NCBI GenBank assembly: GCA_016927115.1
Contig: JAFGNH010000012.1
Coordinates: forward strand, 28,403-92,402
DNA length: 64,000 nt
Source: Anaerolineales bacterium
GTDB taxonomy: Bacteria; Chloroflexota; Anaerolineae; Anaerolineales; E44-bin32
Reading direction: 5' to 3'
Position numbers and translations under genes: made by a program
Shown here: positions 18,946 through 28,860 of the stretch, piece after piece
How the letters are laid out: the number at the start of each line of letters is the position of its first letter
How positions within the stretch are numbered: the first letter of the stretch is position 1
The notes under the pieces: model-generated
Told to the model about the DNA's origin: nothing
The model's database searches: none
The model's input: only the letters and a program-made list of their open reading frames with translations

Positions 18946-21720
18946 TTATTCGATTGGCTCAAGTGCGGCCCAGTTATGTCCGGCTTTTGCATCTGCAATT
19001 AATGGAACATCCAGTTGGGCAGCTCCTTCCATGATCTCTTTGATGAGAGGGATGGTTGTCTCCAGTTCAGACTGCGGGCATTCCAGGACCAGCTCATCAT
19101 GTACCTGCAGCAGGAGGCGGGCGGAAAGGCCTGCTGCGGCAAGTTTTTGCGGAAGTCGAATCATGGCAAACTTGATAATATCAGCAGCTGTCCCTTGAAT
19201 AGGTGCATTGATGGCTTCCCTCAGGGCACGTGATTTTTCTGTTTCAGAGATAGATCTGGCGTCGGGAAGAAGCTGCGGAAAGTAGCGCCTGTGGCCGAAC
19301 ATAGTTTCCACATATCCTTCTGTCCGCGCCTGCTGTCGAATATTTTCAAGATACTGTTTGACCCCGGGGAATTGTTCAAAATAACGCTGGACGAAGGTCT
19401 CCGCCTCTGGCAGGGTCAGATCGGTGGAGCGGGAAAGGCCGAAGGCACTCATTCCATAAATCAGTCCGAAGTTAACAGCTTTGGCTTGCCGGCGCAGGCT
19501 GGGTGTGATCTTTTCCAGAGGCTCACCCGAAATAGCCGCAGCGGTGGCTGAATGAATATCTTTACCCTCCCGGAAGGCCTGCAGCATGGCTCTATCCCCG
19601 GACATATGGGCAACAATACGAAGTTCGATTTGCGAATAATCAACAGCCAGCAGGGTCCAGCCTTTCTCGGCGATGAAGGCCCGCCGGATTTCCTTGCCGA
19701 TCTTGCTGCGGACAGGAATATTCTGCAGATTGGGATTGGACGATGCAAGCCGCCCGGTGACAGATCCGGTTTGTTTGAACGATGAGTGGACACGACCTGT
19801 GGCAGGATTCACTTCACGAGGTAGTGCATCGGCATAGGTTGATTTAATTTTCGCAAGCTCCCGATGTTCGAGTATGACGTCAATAATCGGGTTCTTATCC
19901 TGAAGTTCTTCCAGCACCGAGGCTGCTGTGGAATAATAGCCACTTTTTGTACGCCTGGTGCGATCTGGTGGTTTGAGGGCGAGATCTTCAAAAAGCACAG
20001 AAGACATTTGGGGCGGAGAGTTCAGGTTGAAGGTTTTTCCGGCCAATTCATAGATCCGTTTTTCCAGCGCTTGCAGCTGTTCATCGAGTGACACAGTAAG
20101 TTTCTGCAGGAATGCAGTATCGAGCAGAATGCCGGTCTGTTCCATGGCAGCAAGGATCGGAATCAACGGCATTTCCATCTCCTGGAAGATCTGCCACTGG
20201 CTTTTCTCCTTCAACTCCTTTTCCAACTGTGGCTTGAGTTTCATACAGACAACTGTGTCAGCAATCGCATAAGGGGCGGCTTCGGACACAGGTACCTGTG
20301 CCATCGTGCGCTGATTCCTGCCGGTGCCGATCAGTTCTTTTATCTGAGTCATTTCTATTCCAAGCCGGACCCAGGCCAGGTTTTTCAGCCCCAGATTTCG
20401 AGAATCCGGGTTGCATAACCATTCCGCAATCATTGTATCGAAGGCATATGGGTGGAGGGTGATCCCATATTGTTGAAGCAGAAGGGAATCATATTTTAAA
20501 TTGTGGCCGATCTTTGATATTCCGGGATTCTCCAGTACAGGGCGGAGCGCATCCACAACTTCCTGCAGCGGGAGTTGTTCCAGCCCCGCAGTGGCGGGAT
20601 CATGACCTACCGGAAGGTAGAATCCCTCTTCGTCATTAATGGCCAGTGATATTCCAACAAGGGCCGACTGCAGGGGATCTGTGCCGGTGCTTTCCACATC
20701 CACAGCCAATTCTTTCAGTTGTGAAAGGCGTTCAGTCAGCTTTGCCAGTTTCTGGAAGGTGTGAATGACTTCCCCGTCTTCAAAGGCTTTTTCCGGCTCC
20801 TGTTCCACAGCGAAAAGTGGAAGCTGTCCTGTTTGGTCGACGGGAGTCATACGGTCAAGCAAGCTGCGGAATTCAAGCTCTCGGAAGAGTTCAGCAACAC
20901 TTGTGCGGTCATATTCAGCCGCACGACAGGCGTCGAGGTTAAAATCGATGGATACATCGGTGATGATGGCAGCGAGCTTCTGACTGAGGTATGCATCCTC
21001 TCGATTTTCTTCCAGTTTCTTCCGAAAGCGGTCGGGAATCTCATCGATATGTGCAAAAATGTTGTCCAACGTTTCGTATTCCTGCAGGAATTTAACTGCA
21101 CTCTTGTCGCCAACGCCGCGCACGCCGGGGATATTATCACTGGAATCACCTACAAGAGCCTTGTAGTCAACGATTTGATCCGGCCGAATGCTGTAGCGCT
21201 GATACACTTCGTCTGGCCCGTAATCCTGTGCTTCCGAAAGTTTCTGGCCGGCGAGACGAATGGTAACATTCCGGGTGGCCAGCTGCAGCAGATCGCGGTC
21301 GCCAGTAAGAATGACAACCCGGACCCCTTCTTCTGCTGCCTTATGGGCAATGGTACCGAGGACGTCGTCTGCCTCATATCCGTCCGCTTCGAGGATTGGG
21401 ATACCAAAGGCTTTAACTACCTGACGAATACGTTTGATCTGCAGGCGTAAATCATCCGGCATTTTCTGGCGTGTCCCTTTGTAGTCAGGGAAGATGTCAT
21501 CACGGAACGTTCGCCCGGTATCGAAAGAAACAGCCAGGTATTCCGGTTTTTCCTGTTCGAGGAGCCGCAGCAGCACAGAAACGAATCCATATGTTCCGGC
21601 AGTTGGTTCACCTGATGAGGTTATCCAGCGAGAGGGGTCCCCACCGCGGGTGAGAGCATAGTAGGTGCGGTAGGCCAGAGCATGTCCATCGATTAGAAAC
21701 AAACTGGATGCAGCAGACAT
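18946..21720 (-). CDS. polA: DNA polymerase I
   Basis: About 924 residues with all three domains. The 5'-3' exonuclease/flap domain (about 1-290) has LFLIDGHALAYR, EADDVLGT, LTGDRDLLQL and GDSSDNIPG. The 3'-5' exonuclease domain (about 310-500) has LAVDVESTGTDP, GHNLKYDSLLL and APYAIADT, that is, Exo I, II and III with their acidic residues. The polymerase domain has motif A DYSQIELRIVAH, motif B KAVNFGLIYGMS and motif C QVHDELVLE. Proofreading therefore looks intact, unlike in many thermophilic family members. I choose ATG 21720, with AAGGAGGAACC before it, over the longer ORF starting at 21813. It is transcribed alone. Confidence 0.97.
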   Translation of the reverse strand: MSAASSLFLIDGHALAYRTYYALTRGGDPSRWITSSGEPTAGTYGFVSVLLRLLEQEKPEYLAVSFDTGRTFRDDIFPDYKGTRQKMPDDLRLQIKRIRQVVKAFGIPILEADGYEADDVLGTIAHKAAEEGVRVVILTGDRDLLQLATRNVTIRLAGQKLSEAQDYGPDEVYQRYSIRPDQIVDYKALVGDSSDNIPGVRGVGDKSAVKFLQEYETLDNIFAHIDEIPDRFRKKLEENREDAYLSQKLAAIITDVSIDFNLDACRAAEYDRTSVAELFRELEFRSLLDRMTPVDQTGQLPLFAVEQEPEKAFEDGEVIHTFQKLAKLTERLSQLKELAVDVESTGTDPLQSALVGISLAINDEEGFYLPVGHDPATAGLEQLPLQEVVDALRPVLENPGISKIGHNLKYDSLLLQQYGITLHPYAFDTMIAEWLCNPDSRNLGLKNLAWVRLGIEMTQIKELIGTGRNQRTMAQVPVSEAAPYAIADTVVCMKLKPQLEKELKEKSQWQIFQEMEMPLIPILAAMEQTGILLDTAFLQKLTVSLDEQLQALEKRIYELAGKTFNLNSPPQMSSVLFEDLALKPPDRTRRTKSGYYSTAASVLEELQDKNPIIDVILEHRELAKIKSTYADALPREVNPATGRVHSSFKQTGSVTGRLASSNPNLQNIPVRSKIGKEIRRAFIAEKGWTLLAVDYSQIELRIVAHMSGDRAMLQAFREGKDIHSATAAAISGEPLEKITPSLRRQAKAVNFGLIYGMSAFGLSRSTDLTLPEAETFVQRYFEQFPGVKQYLENIRQQARTEGYVETMFGHRRYFPQLLPDARSISETEKSRALREAINAPIQGTAADIIKFAMIRLPQKLAAAGLSARLLLQVHDELVLECPQSELETTIPLIKEIMEGAAQLDVPLIADAKAGHNWAALEPIE

Positions 21721-21952
21721 CAGGTTCCTCCTTAATTGGAAACATAGTAACGATTCTAGCATTATTCTCACGGGTTCGGTAACGTAATTGTGTTTATACT
21801 GTACTGATGTCACTCAATAGAAAACCGATATGCTGCGGAATCCCGGGCGGGTGAACGATTTCCATGCTGCGATGGATCAGATATTTCCACCTCTAGAGAG
21901 GGATGCCGTTTGACCGGGTTGGGAGCGATAGCAAGCAGACGTCCGATGATTC

Positions 21953-21990
21953 AAAACAGCCCCCGTTGTTGGTTACAGGGGCTGTTTTTT
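21953..21990. terminator. bidirectional intrinsic terminator
   Basis: AAAACAGCCCC and GGGGCTGTTTT form an 11-base-pair hairpin around a loop of about 14 bases. T runs follow on both strands (TTTTTT on plus, TTTT on minus). It sits just beyond the stop of the leftward NBR1-Ig lipoprotein gene, which it probably serves, and it insulates polA. Confidence 0.85.
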
Positions 21991-22010
21991 AAGTTAATAG
22001 GGTAAAGTAC

Positions 22011-23144
22011 TTAATCCACAATATATTTAACCTTGAGCTTTATATTGCCAAATGTGATATTGTCGGCAGTGCTATCGCTGTCAGTTTCCAGTTCATTAAA
22101 CTGGGCGCGAACCTGGAAGTTGTCATCCTCAAGAGCGTCCTGAAGTGCGTCCAGGGCAATACTATTGCCTAACTGATCGTCACTGTCATCCAGTTGAGCA
22201 GTTGAACAGAATCGCCATCCTGTGTTGTTTACTGGAGGCGGCGTGTAGTCGCTGCCGCCGAGTGAACCGTACTGGTCAGGATAAACGCGCAGGCAGCCAA
22301 GGTCACCAAAGGGATCTCCCTTGATAGTCGGTGAGTTACCGAGATCAAGACTGACCTCCTGAATGGTGGCATCATCCGGGATGGCACTGATGTCGAAAGT
22401 CAGAAAGGCCTGTGTACCGAGGTCTCCGGCTGTATCTCCGGCAACCGGTGAGTTAACGGTGGTATTGTTACTGCGGGCTGACCCATCGCTGCTGACGTTG
22501 AAAGTCTTGGTGACAGGCCCGGGCGTTGGGGTGGGGCCTACGACAATACGTACAAAAATGGACGCATCTCCACCGGTTACACCGAAACCGAAAACGGTGC
22601 CATCCGGAGCGCGCATTTTCCAATTGCCCTGGTGGGTTCCATTGGAGGAAGGTGCCGTAAGGTTCACACTGATATCAACGTTTGAATTAGGCGATACATT
22701 TCCGATAAGCGGGACAGAGGATGATCCGCCCATAATGTTGCCGCTTGAAAATACCAGGGAGTAGTTTGAATTCCAGGTGCATGTTCCTACATTCTGGACT
22801 CTCCAGGTTTTTATAAAGCTGTCACCGGGGTTGAAATGGGTATCATCCGGAATGGTTACATCGCTGATATAACGGGCCTTGTTGGTGCATGGTGTTGGGG
22901 AAGGCGGCTGCGATGTGGGTGCCTGGGTGGTGCTGACAACCTGCTGTGTGGGGGGCTGGGGTTCCTGTGTGGTGTTATCAGAAGGTTGTGCAGCGTTTGT
23001 AAGTTGAGCAGCAACCGTTTGGGCAGCGGAATCCTGTATGCTCTGTGTTGGTGTAGCCACGCCCGGCATGTTACACGCGAGCGGCACAATTGCCAGCACT
23101 GACAGAACCAGCAAAATCGAGTGAAATCTGCGATTGCTTTTCAT
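22011..23144 (-). CDS. lipoprotein with an NBR1-Ig-like (NBR1/next-to-BRCA1) domain
   Basis: 377 residues. The signal peptide ends in a lipobox (VPLAC, Cys about residue 24). A Thr/Gln/Pro-rich linker of low complexity (about 30-90) is followed by an NBR1-type immunoglobulin-like domain (about 100-205) with the diagnostic FIKTWRVQNVGTCTW and GNWKMRAPDGTVFG. A second beta-rich domain (about 220-377) resembles carbohydrate-binding jelly rolls in length, but I cannot assign it. The protein should be anchored outside the cell membrane. Start ATG 23144 is supported by GGAGG eight bases upstream; the ORF start at 23159 has nothing. The family is common as an accessory surface domain in Anaerolineae (general knowledge). 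Confidence 0.85.
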   Translation of the reverse strand: MKSNRRFHSILLVLSVLAIVPLACNMPGVATPTQSIQDSAAQTVAAQLTNAAQPSDNTTQEPQPPTQQVVSTTQAPTSQPPSPTPCTNKARYISDVTIPDDTHFNPGDSFIKTWRVQNVGTCTWNSNYSLVFSSGNIMGGSSSVPLIGNVSPNSNVDISVNLTAPSSNGTHQGNWKMRAPDGTVFGFGVTGGDASIFVRIVVGPTPTPGPVTKTFNVSSDGSARSNNTTVNSPVAGDTAGDLGTQAFLTFDISAIPDDATIQEVSLDLGNSPTIKGDPFGDLGCLRVYPDQYGSLGGSDYTPPPVNNTGWRFCSTAQLDDSDDQLGNSIALDALQDALEDDNFQVRAQFNELETDSDSTADNITFGNIKLKVKYIVD

Positions 23145-23338
23145 GGTAATAACCTCCATGGTGTAAGAAACAGGAGAATATCTGCATCCTACAGTGTTCT
23201 GTAAACTCAGTCAAGCGAAAATTGTGTGAATACTGGATTACCCTGCAGCAGGATCACTATTCCTAATTGTATGTCAGCTGTTCCTCCATTGGAAGGAAGA
23301 ATTCAGGATGAATAATAGACCCGGGTCGCAACCTGTGG

Positions 23339-24652
23339 TCAGATCAGCTCCCCGCGCATACTCCAGGTGCCCGTCCGGATAATACGGCTTGAAACGATTT
23401 TTCCGAGCAGGTTTTCTTCAGAATTGATAAAGACGAGTTTATTTGTACGTGTGCGGCCTTTCCATTGCATCTTGTGTTTCTCATCGATGAGAACTTCAAC
23501 AGTCTGATGTAACATGCGCTGGTGAATCCGGGTGGAAATTTCAGCCTGCAGGTTTTCAAGCATACGAAAGCGTCTCATTTTTTCCTGTTCGGAGACATCA
23601 TCAACATAGTGGCGAGCGGCAACAGTGCCCGGTCTGGTGGAGTAGCGGGCAAGGTGGGCGACATCCATCTGAAGCTCTTCCATCAGATTATAGGTGTCCA
23701 TAAATTGTGCTTCCGTCTCGCCTGGAAATCCGACGATGATATCTGTTGCAATAGAGACGCCCTCTATTCTGTCCCGCAGCAGCTGAACCAGCTGCCTGTA
23801 GTCTTCTGCTGTGTAGCCCCGTTTCATCCGCCGAAGAACTTCGTTGTTGCCAGCCTGTGTGGGAACCTCGATATGTTCGCAGACCTTTGGCAGTTTTGAC
23901 ACGGTGTCGATCAGTTCTGGGGTCATCCAGTTTGGATGGGAGGTCAGAAACCGGATGCGTTCCAATCCGTTTATCCGGTGAAGCTCGTTGAGAAGCAGGG
24001 GGAGGTCTGGTTTTCCAGGCAGATCCAGGCCATATCGGTCCACAATCTGGCCGAGAAGTGTTATCTCCCGCACTCCCTGGTTAGCCAGGGAGGCAGCCTC
24101 GGAAAGGATATCTTCCATAGGGCGGCTCTGCTCGGACCCTCTTCGATAGGGGATGATACAGTATGTACAGGCGAAGGAGCATCCGTACACAACCGGAATA
24201 TGGGCGCTGAAGGTTTTCCCAATCTCATTTTCGGGGAGCGGCAGTTCTCCATCGAGGTAGGCATTCATTTTCAGCTTATCCTGCTGGAACACCTCCTGGT
24301 CGTTTTTACGCTGGAGGTATTGCAGCAGTGGTGTGGGATCAGAGGGTGGGGAGAAAACGTCAACAAAGGGAAGCTTCTCCTGCAGCGGATGATTGTCCTT
24401 ATATCCAACCAGACAACCCATCAGGTTGATAACAAGCCCGGGATTCTTTTCTTTAAGTTTACGAAGTGAATAGAGCCGGCCCAGCGCCCGATCCTCTGCA
24501 CTCTGACGAACCACACAGGTATTCAGAACAATAACATCGGCCTGTTCTGCACGCTCAATTGATGTGTAGCCCAGCTTCTCGAGGGCGGAAGCAGTTCGCT
24601 GCGAATCGGAAACGTTCATCTGACAGCCGGAAGTCCAGATATAGTATTTCAT
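23339..24652 (-). CDS. miaB: tRNA-2-methylthio-N6-dimethylallyladenosine synthase MiaB
   Basis: 437 residues. MiaB is a radical-SAM methylthiotransferase that modifies A37 of tRNAs reading U-starting codons. The N-terminal UPF0004 domain holds three cluster Cys (SGCQMN, LNTCVV, LMGCLV). The radical SAM domain has YGCSFACTYCIIPYRRG (the CxxxCxxC motif). A TRAM domain ends the protein (about 370-437). GCQMN near the start favours MiaB over the MtaB/RimO branches. ATG 24652 gives the standard N-terminus MKYYIWTSGCQMN; the ORF-track start at 24673 is a TTG. A single gene; miaA is not in the window. Confidence 0.93.
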   Translation of the reverse strand: MKYYIWTSGCQMNVSDSQRTASALEKLGYTSIERAEQADVIVLNTCVVRQSAEDRALGRLYSLRKLKEKNPGLVINLMGCLVGYKDNHPLQEKLPFVDVFSPPSDPTPLLQYLQRKNDQEVFQQDKLKMNAYLDGELPLPENEIGKTFSAHIPVVYGCSFACTYCIIPYRRGSEQSRPMEDILSEAASLANQGVREITLLGQIVDRYGLDLPGKPDLPLLLNELHRINGLERIRFLTSHPNWMTPELIDTVSKLPKVCEHIEVPTQAGNNEVLRRMKRGYTAEDYRQLVQLLRDRIEGVSIATDIIVGFPGETEAQFMDTYNLMEELQMDVAHLARYSTRPGTVAARHYVDDVSEQEKMRRFRMLENLQAEISTRIHQRMLHQTVEVLIDEKHKMQWKGRTRTNKLVFINSEENLLGKIVSSRIIRTGTWSMRGELI

Positions 24653-24990
24653 GGGTAGGATTATAATCGGCAAGACTGGTTTCGGCAGGGAAAAAAATTA
24701 TCTGATTTATTTGCAGGCAGTGAATGTTTTTTGATCTGGTCTGGCATAAGTGCGGAAAGGTTGATTTATCAGACATGGGCTTGTTAGAATACAGGCTGAT
24801 TATCGGAAAGACTTCTGGCAGCACCGATAGAAACTGCACACTCTGCCTTGTCTGCAGAGAATCAGGGAAGGCCTGAAATTACAGGCTCAGAATTCTGCCG
24901 GAAATATCCGCAAGAGATCCGGTTTCAGAGAAACGCTTGAATCGAAAAACCGCAGGAGCATGGCAAAAAACAATGGGATTCAATCAGGGT
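24653..24990. promoter_or_regulatory. divergent intergenic region with a candidate rightward promoter
   Basis: The 338 bases between miaB and the esterase gene contain TTGATT (24761-24766) and TAGAAT (24785-24790) separated by 18 bases, a plausible sigma-70-like promoter for the rightward esterase gene. No other signal stands out, and no gene is present. Confidence 0.35.
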
Positions 24991-25944
24991 ATGAAACAGG
25001 AAACGAAGGTCGGTAAAAAACTGTCAGGCGGCCTGGCAGTATTACTGCTTATTGTTTTGCTGCATAGCTGTACACCGGCAGGCCATTCTTCTGAGAATCA
25101 GGAAACATTGTCTGTAATAACGAAGACCGCGACAGCATTTACGGCTGCGACAGGAATACCTTTGGAAACAGTATCAGTGCAGGAAACAGCCGCAGGTGTT
25201 ACCACCCGGTCTGCCTGCAGTGAGCACGAAGGCACACTTGGAACATATTATTATGACAGTGCAGTTCTTTCTGAAGTGCTTGAAGTTCGGGTATATCTGC
25301 CACCCTGCTATCAGGAAAGCGCGATCCAATATCCCTCGATATATTTTTTCCACGGGAGCCCGCCTAATTCGGCTGACTGGGTTTTGCTGGGAGCGGTCGA
25401 TCAGATGAATGCAGGGATAGAATCGGGAGAATATCCCCCGGCCATTCTTGTATTTCCACTCCAGCCCGATTCGATTTTTATCTGGAGTGATGGTGGCCCT
25501 GAATCCTATGAGGAGGAATTCTTCCTGGGATTGGTACCGTTTATCGAAGCTCACTTCAGGGTTCTTTCACAGGGCAGTGCGCGTGCGATTGCAGGTATTT
25601 CCAGGGGTGGTGTCTGGGCGTTGGAGATATCCATGATGCATCCCGATGATTTTTCCGCAGTGGCGGCATTGAGTCCTGCCCTGCAGTATAACGATCCGCG
25701 TCCGGAGTACGACCCATTCAACATTCTGCAAAGCATGGAGAGAAGCCCGGAGCGGATGCTGCTGCAGGCAGGGGATCAGGATTGGGCCCGTGATGAAACA
25801 GAAGATCTGGCTTACGCTCTGGAACAGGCCGGGAAATCGGCAATCCTGTCAATCGTTCCCGGTAGTCATGAGGCACCTCTGTGGTCCGGTTCGATGGGCC
25901 AGGTGTTGGCTTACCTTCTTCAGGACTGGGAACAGCTGTATTGA
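24991..25944 (+). CDS. secreted esterase-family lipoprotein (alpha/beta hydrolase)
   Basis: About 317 residues. A short basic n-region, a hydrophobic core (LAVLLLIVLL) and a lipobox-like LHSC mark a lipoprotein. The mature part is an esterase D/Fes-like alpha/beta hydrolase. It has the oxyanion-strand pattern YFFHGSPPNSADW, nucleophile elbow GISRGG, GDQDWARDE in the position of the acid, and a final PGSHEAPLW with the catalytic His. The whole triad appears present. The substrate is unknown; related enzymes cleave acyl, feruloyl or siderophore esters. The start is uncertain: the ORF opens with TTG at 24937, and ATG occurs at 24973 and 24991. I choose 24991 because it gives a normal signal peptide. 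Confidence 0.85.
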   Translation: MKQETKVGKKLSGGLAVLLLIVLLHSCTPAGHSSENQETLSVITKTATAFTAATGIPLETVSVQETAAGVTTRSACSEHEGTLGTYYYDSAVLSEVLEVRVYLPPCYQESAIQYPSIYFFHGSPPNSADWVLLGAVDQMNAGIESGEYPPAILVFPLQPDSIFIWSDGGPESYEEEFFLGLVPFIEAHFRVLSQGSARAIAGISRGGVWALEISMMHPDDFSAVAALSPALQYNDPRPEYDPFNILQSMERSPERMLLQAGDQDWARDETEDLAYALEQAGKSAILSIVPGSHEAPLWSGSMGQVLAYLLQDWEQLY

Positions 25945-26004
25945 GCAATATCCTATGCTTCACGGTTTTTTGTATTTGATGGTAATATCGAGGAGAGGAT
26001 GCTG

Positions 26005-26712
26005 ATGATTCAAAGTGACAACGACATGCCCGAACAGGAGCGCGATATGAGTGAAGTCGAACCAAATGCTGATGACGTTATTCAGGCATATCGTCGAAGA
26101 AAAGAAAGAATGGTGCCGATTTTACTGGGAGGTCTCGCTGTAGTCCTGCTGGTTGTAGGCCTGTTCCTGGTTGTTCTCTGGCTCACTGGTGACAATCCTC
26201 CGGCTTCACCTGCTTTTCTCGCGTCCGATACACCCACACCAACATCCACCAATACACCGCTTCCGCCGACAGCAACAGCTACAATTACCAATACGCTTGA
26301 ACCAAGCGAAACGCCCACTCCTGAAGGCCCAATCACCTATATTGTTGATGAAGGAGATACACTGGGGGGGATAGCTGACCAGTTCGAAGTTGATCTCATG
26401 CTGCTGATGTCTGTAAATGGCATCAAGGATGCGAATGAGATCACCATCGGCATGGAACTGACCATTCCGGAGGAAGGAACAGAACTGCCCACGCTTACAC
26501 CACTGCCGGAAACACTAATCCCCGGGAGCAAGATTGAGTATGTGGTCCAGTCCGGTGACAGCTTGCAGTCGATTGCATCCCAATTCAACAGCACAGCAGA
26601 GGCGATTGCTGAAGAGAATGATATTGAAGATCTGAATAATATTTATGTCGGGCAGGCGCTCGTGATCCCTGTTGGGGTGGCGACAGCGACAGCGACAGCT
26701 TCTGGGGGATAG
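26005..26712 (+). CDS. membrane-anchored protein with two LysM domains
   Basis: About 235 residues. A cytoplasmic N-terminus (about 35 residues), one membrane segment (VPILLGGLAVVLLVVGLFLVVLWL) and a Thr/Pro-rich linker are followed by two LysM peptidoglycan-binding domains (about 108-155 and 170-220). Each LysM opens with a YxVxxGDxLxxIA pattern and ends in an IP strand. The protein should hold the membrane near the cell wall; no catalytic domain follows. AGGAG (25991-25995) is nine bases from the ATG at 26005 and only three from the one at 25999, so I prefer 26005. It lies 60 bases after the esterase gene and may be co-transcribed with it. Confidence 0.85.
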   Translation: MIQSDNDMPEQERDMSEVEPNADDVIQAYRRRKERMVPILLGGLAVVLLVVGLFLVVLWLTGDNPPASPAFLASDTPTPTSTNTPLPPTATATITNTLEPSETPTPEGPITYIVDEGDTLGGIADQFEVDLMLLMSVNGIKDANEITIGMELTIPEEGTELPTLTPLPETLIPGSKIEYVVQSGDSLQSIASQFNSTAEAIAEENDIEDLNNIYVGQALVIPVGVATATATASGG

Positions 26713-26817
26713 CTGGGCCAATATACATACAAGTTCAGGCGTGCTTCCGGGCGTTTGATCTGGATCAACGGACCGCCCCTGCATGACATGGTGCAGCAGG
26801 TATTATGGTTCATCCGC

Positions 26818-28860
26818 TCAGTGCAGCGTATTTTGCACTTCAGGCCATGAACAGAAACTTTCACCCGGATATTGTTTGCAGATCTCGGTCAGGTTCCAGG
26901 TCCCTCCTTCTTCACAGAGGTAAGGTCCCCAACCACTGCCACAATCACTCTTGTTGAAATTCGGAAAACAACCCGGGCAGGTTGCTGCGCCCGACATGTT
27001 GGGAACCGGAACATCAGAACTGGAAGAGGTGGAGGAATCATCCTCACCTGAACCCATGACTTCCTTAACATTCAAATACCTTAAATAATGTATCTCTAAT
27101 CCTGCCTCAATAACCTCTTTCAGTTTATCCCTGAATATTGTATTGATCGTTTCTTCCGTATAATATGGTATCGCGTTGTAGGCTTCAGCCATCCATCTGA
27201 ATATGTGTGGGTGGTCCCAGTTCCAGTCGACAATTTCGAAATCCACCTCCCTGGTCCCGGCACATTCACTGTTGAAACAACATGGCTGATCATCAGGAAT
27301 ACACAACATTCCACAATGCTTCTTTCCTGCAGGACAATCATTACTTCCACGTTTCATAAGAGTGATCTCATCAGCGAGAGCACTTGATGAAACGCAGCAG
27401 TAATTGGATGTCTCACTGAAAAACAGGCCGGATGTGCATTGACCCGAGAAATTCTCCCCACATCGTAGTGGCAAGAGGCAGTAGGAGCCATCCACGATAC
27501 TGCAGCATCTTGTGTTACGCGGAACACAGCCATTTCCGCACGGTATGTAAGGGAAGGGGCAATCGGTGGCTAAAAAGGCAGGAGACTCGATACCAGGTGT
27601 CTTATCGCCGACGGCTCGCAAAGTAACGGAAGATGTGTTTTGCGGGAAATAAACGGGATTCAACCCGACTTTTACTGTTCCCCAAAACGGACGCACTTCG
27701 ACCAGTGTGCTGTGTATACTTCTCAGGTAACCATTTGCCGTACCTGTGATAAAGCCAGTGCCCATACTTTCGACCAGATAGTCGCCAACCTCCACCAGAT
27801 AGGGCAGATGTTCATCCGGAAGGTAATGGTATATACCGGAGCGCCATTGCAGAATGTTCTGAAGGACGCGGGTTTCATCTATGCCCAGATTCACTTGAAA
27901 AATAAAATCCTGTTGACCCACAAAGATTTCCGCTTCATCTTCTTCATCAATAGCGTCATAATTGTTGAAAGCAGAAAGCAGACTGCCGTCAGGCAGGAGA
28001 AAGTGGCAGTACCTGTCCTCAGTAATCTTGATCTTGCATCCGCTGTCAAATGTGTCGCCCGGGGCGACCGGTGACCATGCACTGTCTCCACATTGGACAT
28101 AAGTATTATTACATTCTTCGATTGATGGATTGTTTTCCCCCACCTGCCATGAATCCGCTACCTCTTCATGATAAGTGGCATTGGATCGGATCTCCTCGAT
28201 AAAATCAAACACTTCAATCTGTTGATGTGATTCCATGGGGTCATAGGGGAGCCATTGCGGCTCAAGAGAAGCCAGCGCTTCGGCTTCATTTTTTGACGAT
28301 TTCAACTCTATCAGGAATTCAGGCAGCTCAGTGGCGAAAATTTTCGATATGATGAACTCCCCTTCATCGGTGTAGTAATACAGGGCACCAGAGCCGCCGA
28401 CCAGGAGAAGTAATACTACCACCAGGATAACAAAACTTCCGCCGCAGCCTAACTTACGATGCTTACGGGGGAACGAGGGTTTTTCCTGCTGCTGACCTCG
28501 CTTGTCCGCGGGGGCGGATGCAGATAAGGAGCGAACAGACAGATTTTCCCCGCAGTTTGAGCAATACTGTGAACCTGGAAGGTTATTCCACCCGCAATGA
28601 GGACATAGATCGTTTATCGATGCAGAATCCTGAGAAGAGACAGGATCCGGGGACAATTTCTGACCACAAGAGGAGCAAAACAGTGAAGCCGGGAGATTGG
28701 TTTTACCGCAATTAGGACAAGGACGAGGTGGTTTTTCAGTTTCCGCAGCCTGGATCGGTGTTTGTTGAAGCTCTGCGCCACAGGCAGAACAGTACACGGA
28801 ACCTGGCGGATTGGACTTCGAACAAATGGAACAGATTGTTGGTGGCTGATGGTTTGACAT
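26818..28860 (-). CDS. triple zinc-ribbon membrane protein with a Cys-rich extracytoplasmic part
   Basis: 680 residues. The cytoplasmic N-terminus has three zinc ribbons (CSICSKSN..CSACG, CPNCGKTN..CSSCG, CPHCGWNN..CSNCG; residues 10-110). A basic linker and a membrane segment (about 143-168) follow. The large outer part (about 170-680) contains a region with LLPDGSLLSAF that may be FecR-like. Two Cys-dense blocks around 425-535 repeat a CGxxC(V/I)PxxxxCC pattern, and a C-terminal block has paired Cys. Such disulphide-rich repeats are unusual in bacteria. RBS GAGGGGAAAG supports the start. The function is unknown; the architecture suggests a sensor or surface protein with an inner zinc-ribbon module. 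Confidence 0.8.
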   Translation of the reverse strand: MSNHQPPTICSICSKSNPPGSVYCSACGAELQQTPIQAAETEKPPRPCPNCGKTNLPASLFCSSCGQKLSPDPVSSQDSASINDLCPHCGWNNLPGSQYCSNCGENLSVRSLSASAPADKRGQQQEKPSFPRKHRKLGCGGSFVILVVVLLLLVGGSGALYYYTDEGEFIISKIFATELPEFLIELKSSKNEAEALASLEPQWLPYDPMESHQQIEVFDFIEEIRSNATYHEEVADSWQVGENNPSIEECNNTYVQCGDSAWSPVAPGDTFDSGCKIKITEDRYCHFLLPDGSLLSAFNNYDAIDEEDEAEIFVGQQDFIFQVNLGIDETRVLQNILQWRSGIYHYLPDEHLPYLVEVGDYLVESMGTGFITGTANGYLRSIHSTLVEVRPFWGTVKVGLNPVYFPQNTSSVTLRAVGDKTPGIESPAFLATDCPFPYIPCGNGCVPRNTRCCSIVDGSYCLLPLRCGENFSGQCTSGLFFSETSNYCCVSSSALADEITLMKRGSNDCPAGKKHCGMLCIPDDQPCCFNSECAGTREVDFEIVDWNWDHPHIFRWMAEAYNAIPYYTEETINTIFRDKLKEVIEAGLEIHYLRYLNVKEVMGSGEDDSSTSSSSDVPVPNMSGAATCPGCFPNFNKSDCGSGWGPYLCEEGGTWNLTEICKQYPGESFCSWPEVQNTLH

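Noticed and set aside
20761-21450. 229-codon plus-strand ORF
   Set aside because: Completely antisense to the exonuclease part of polA.
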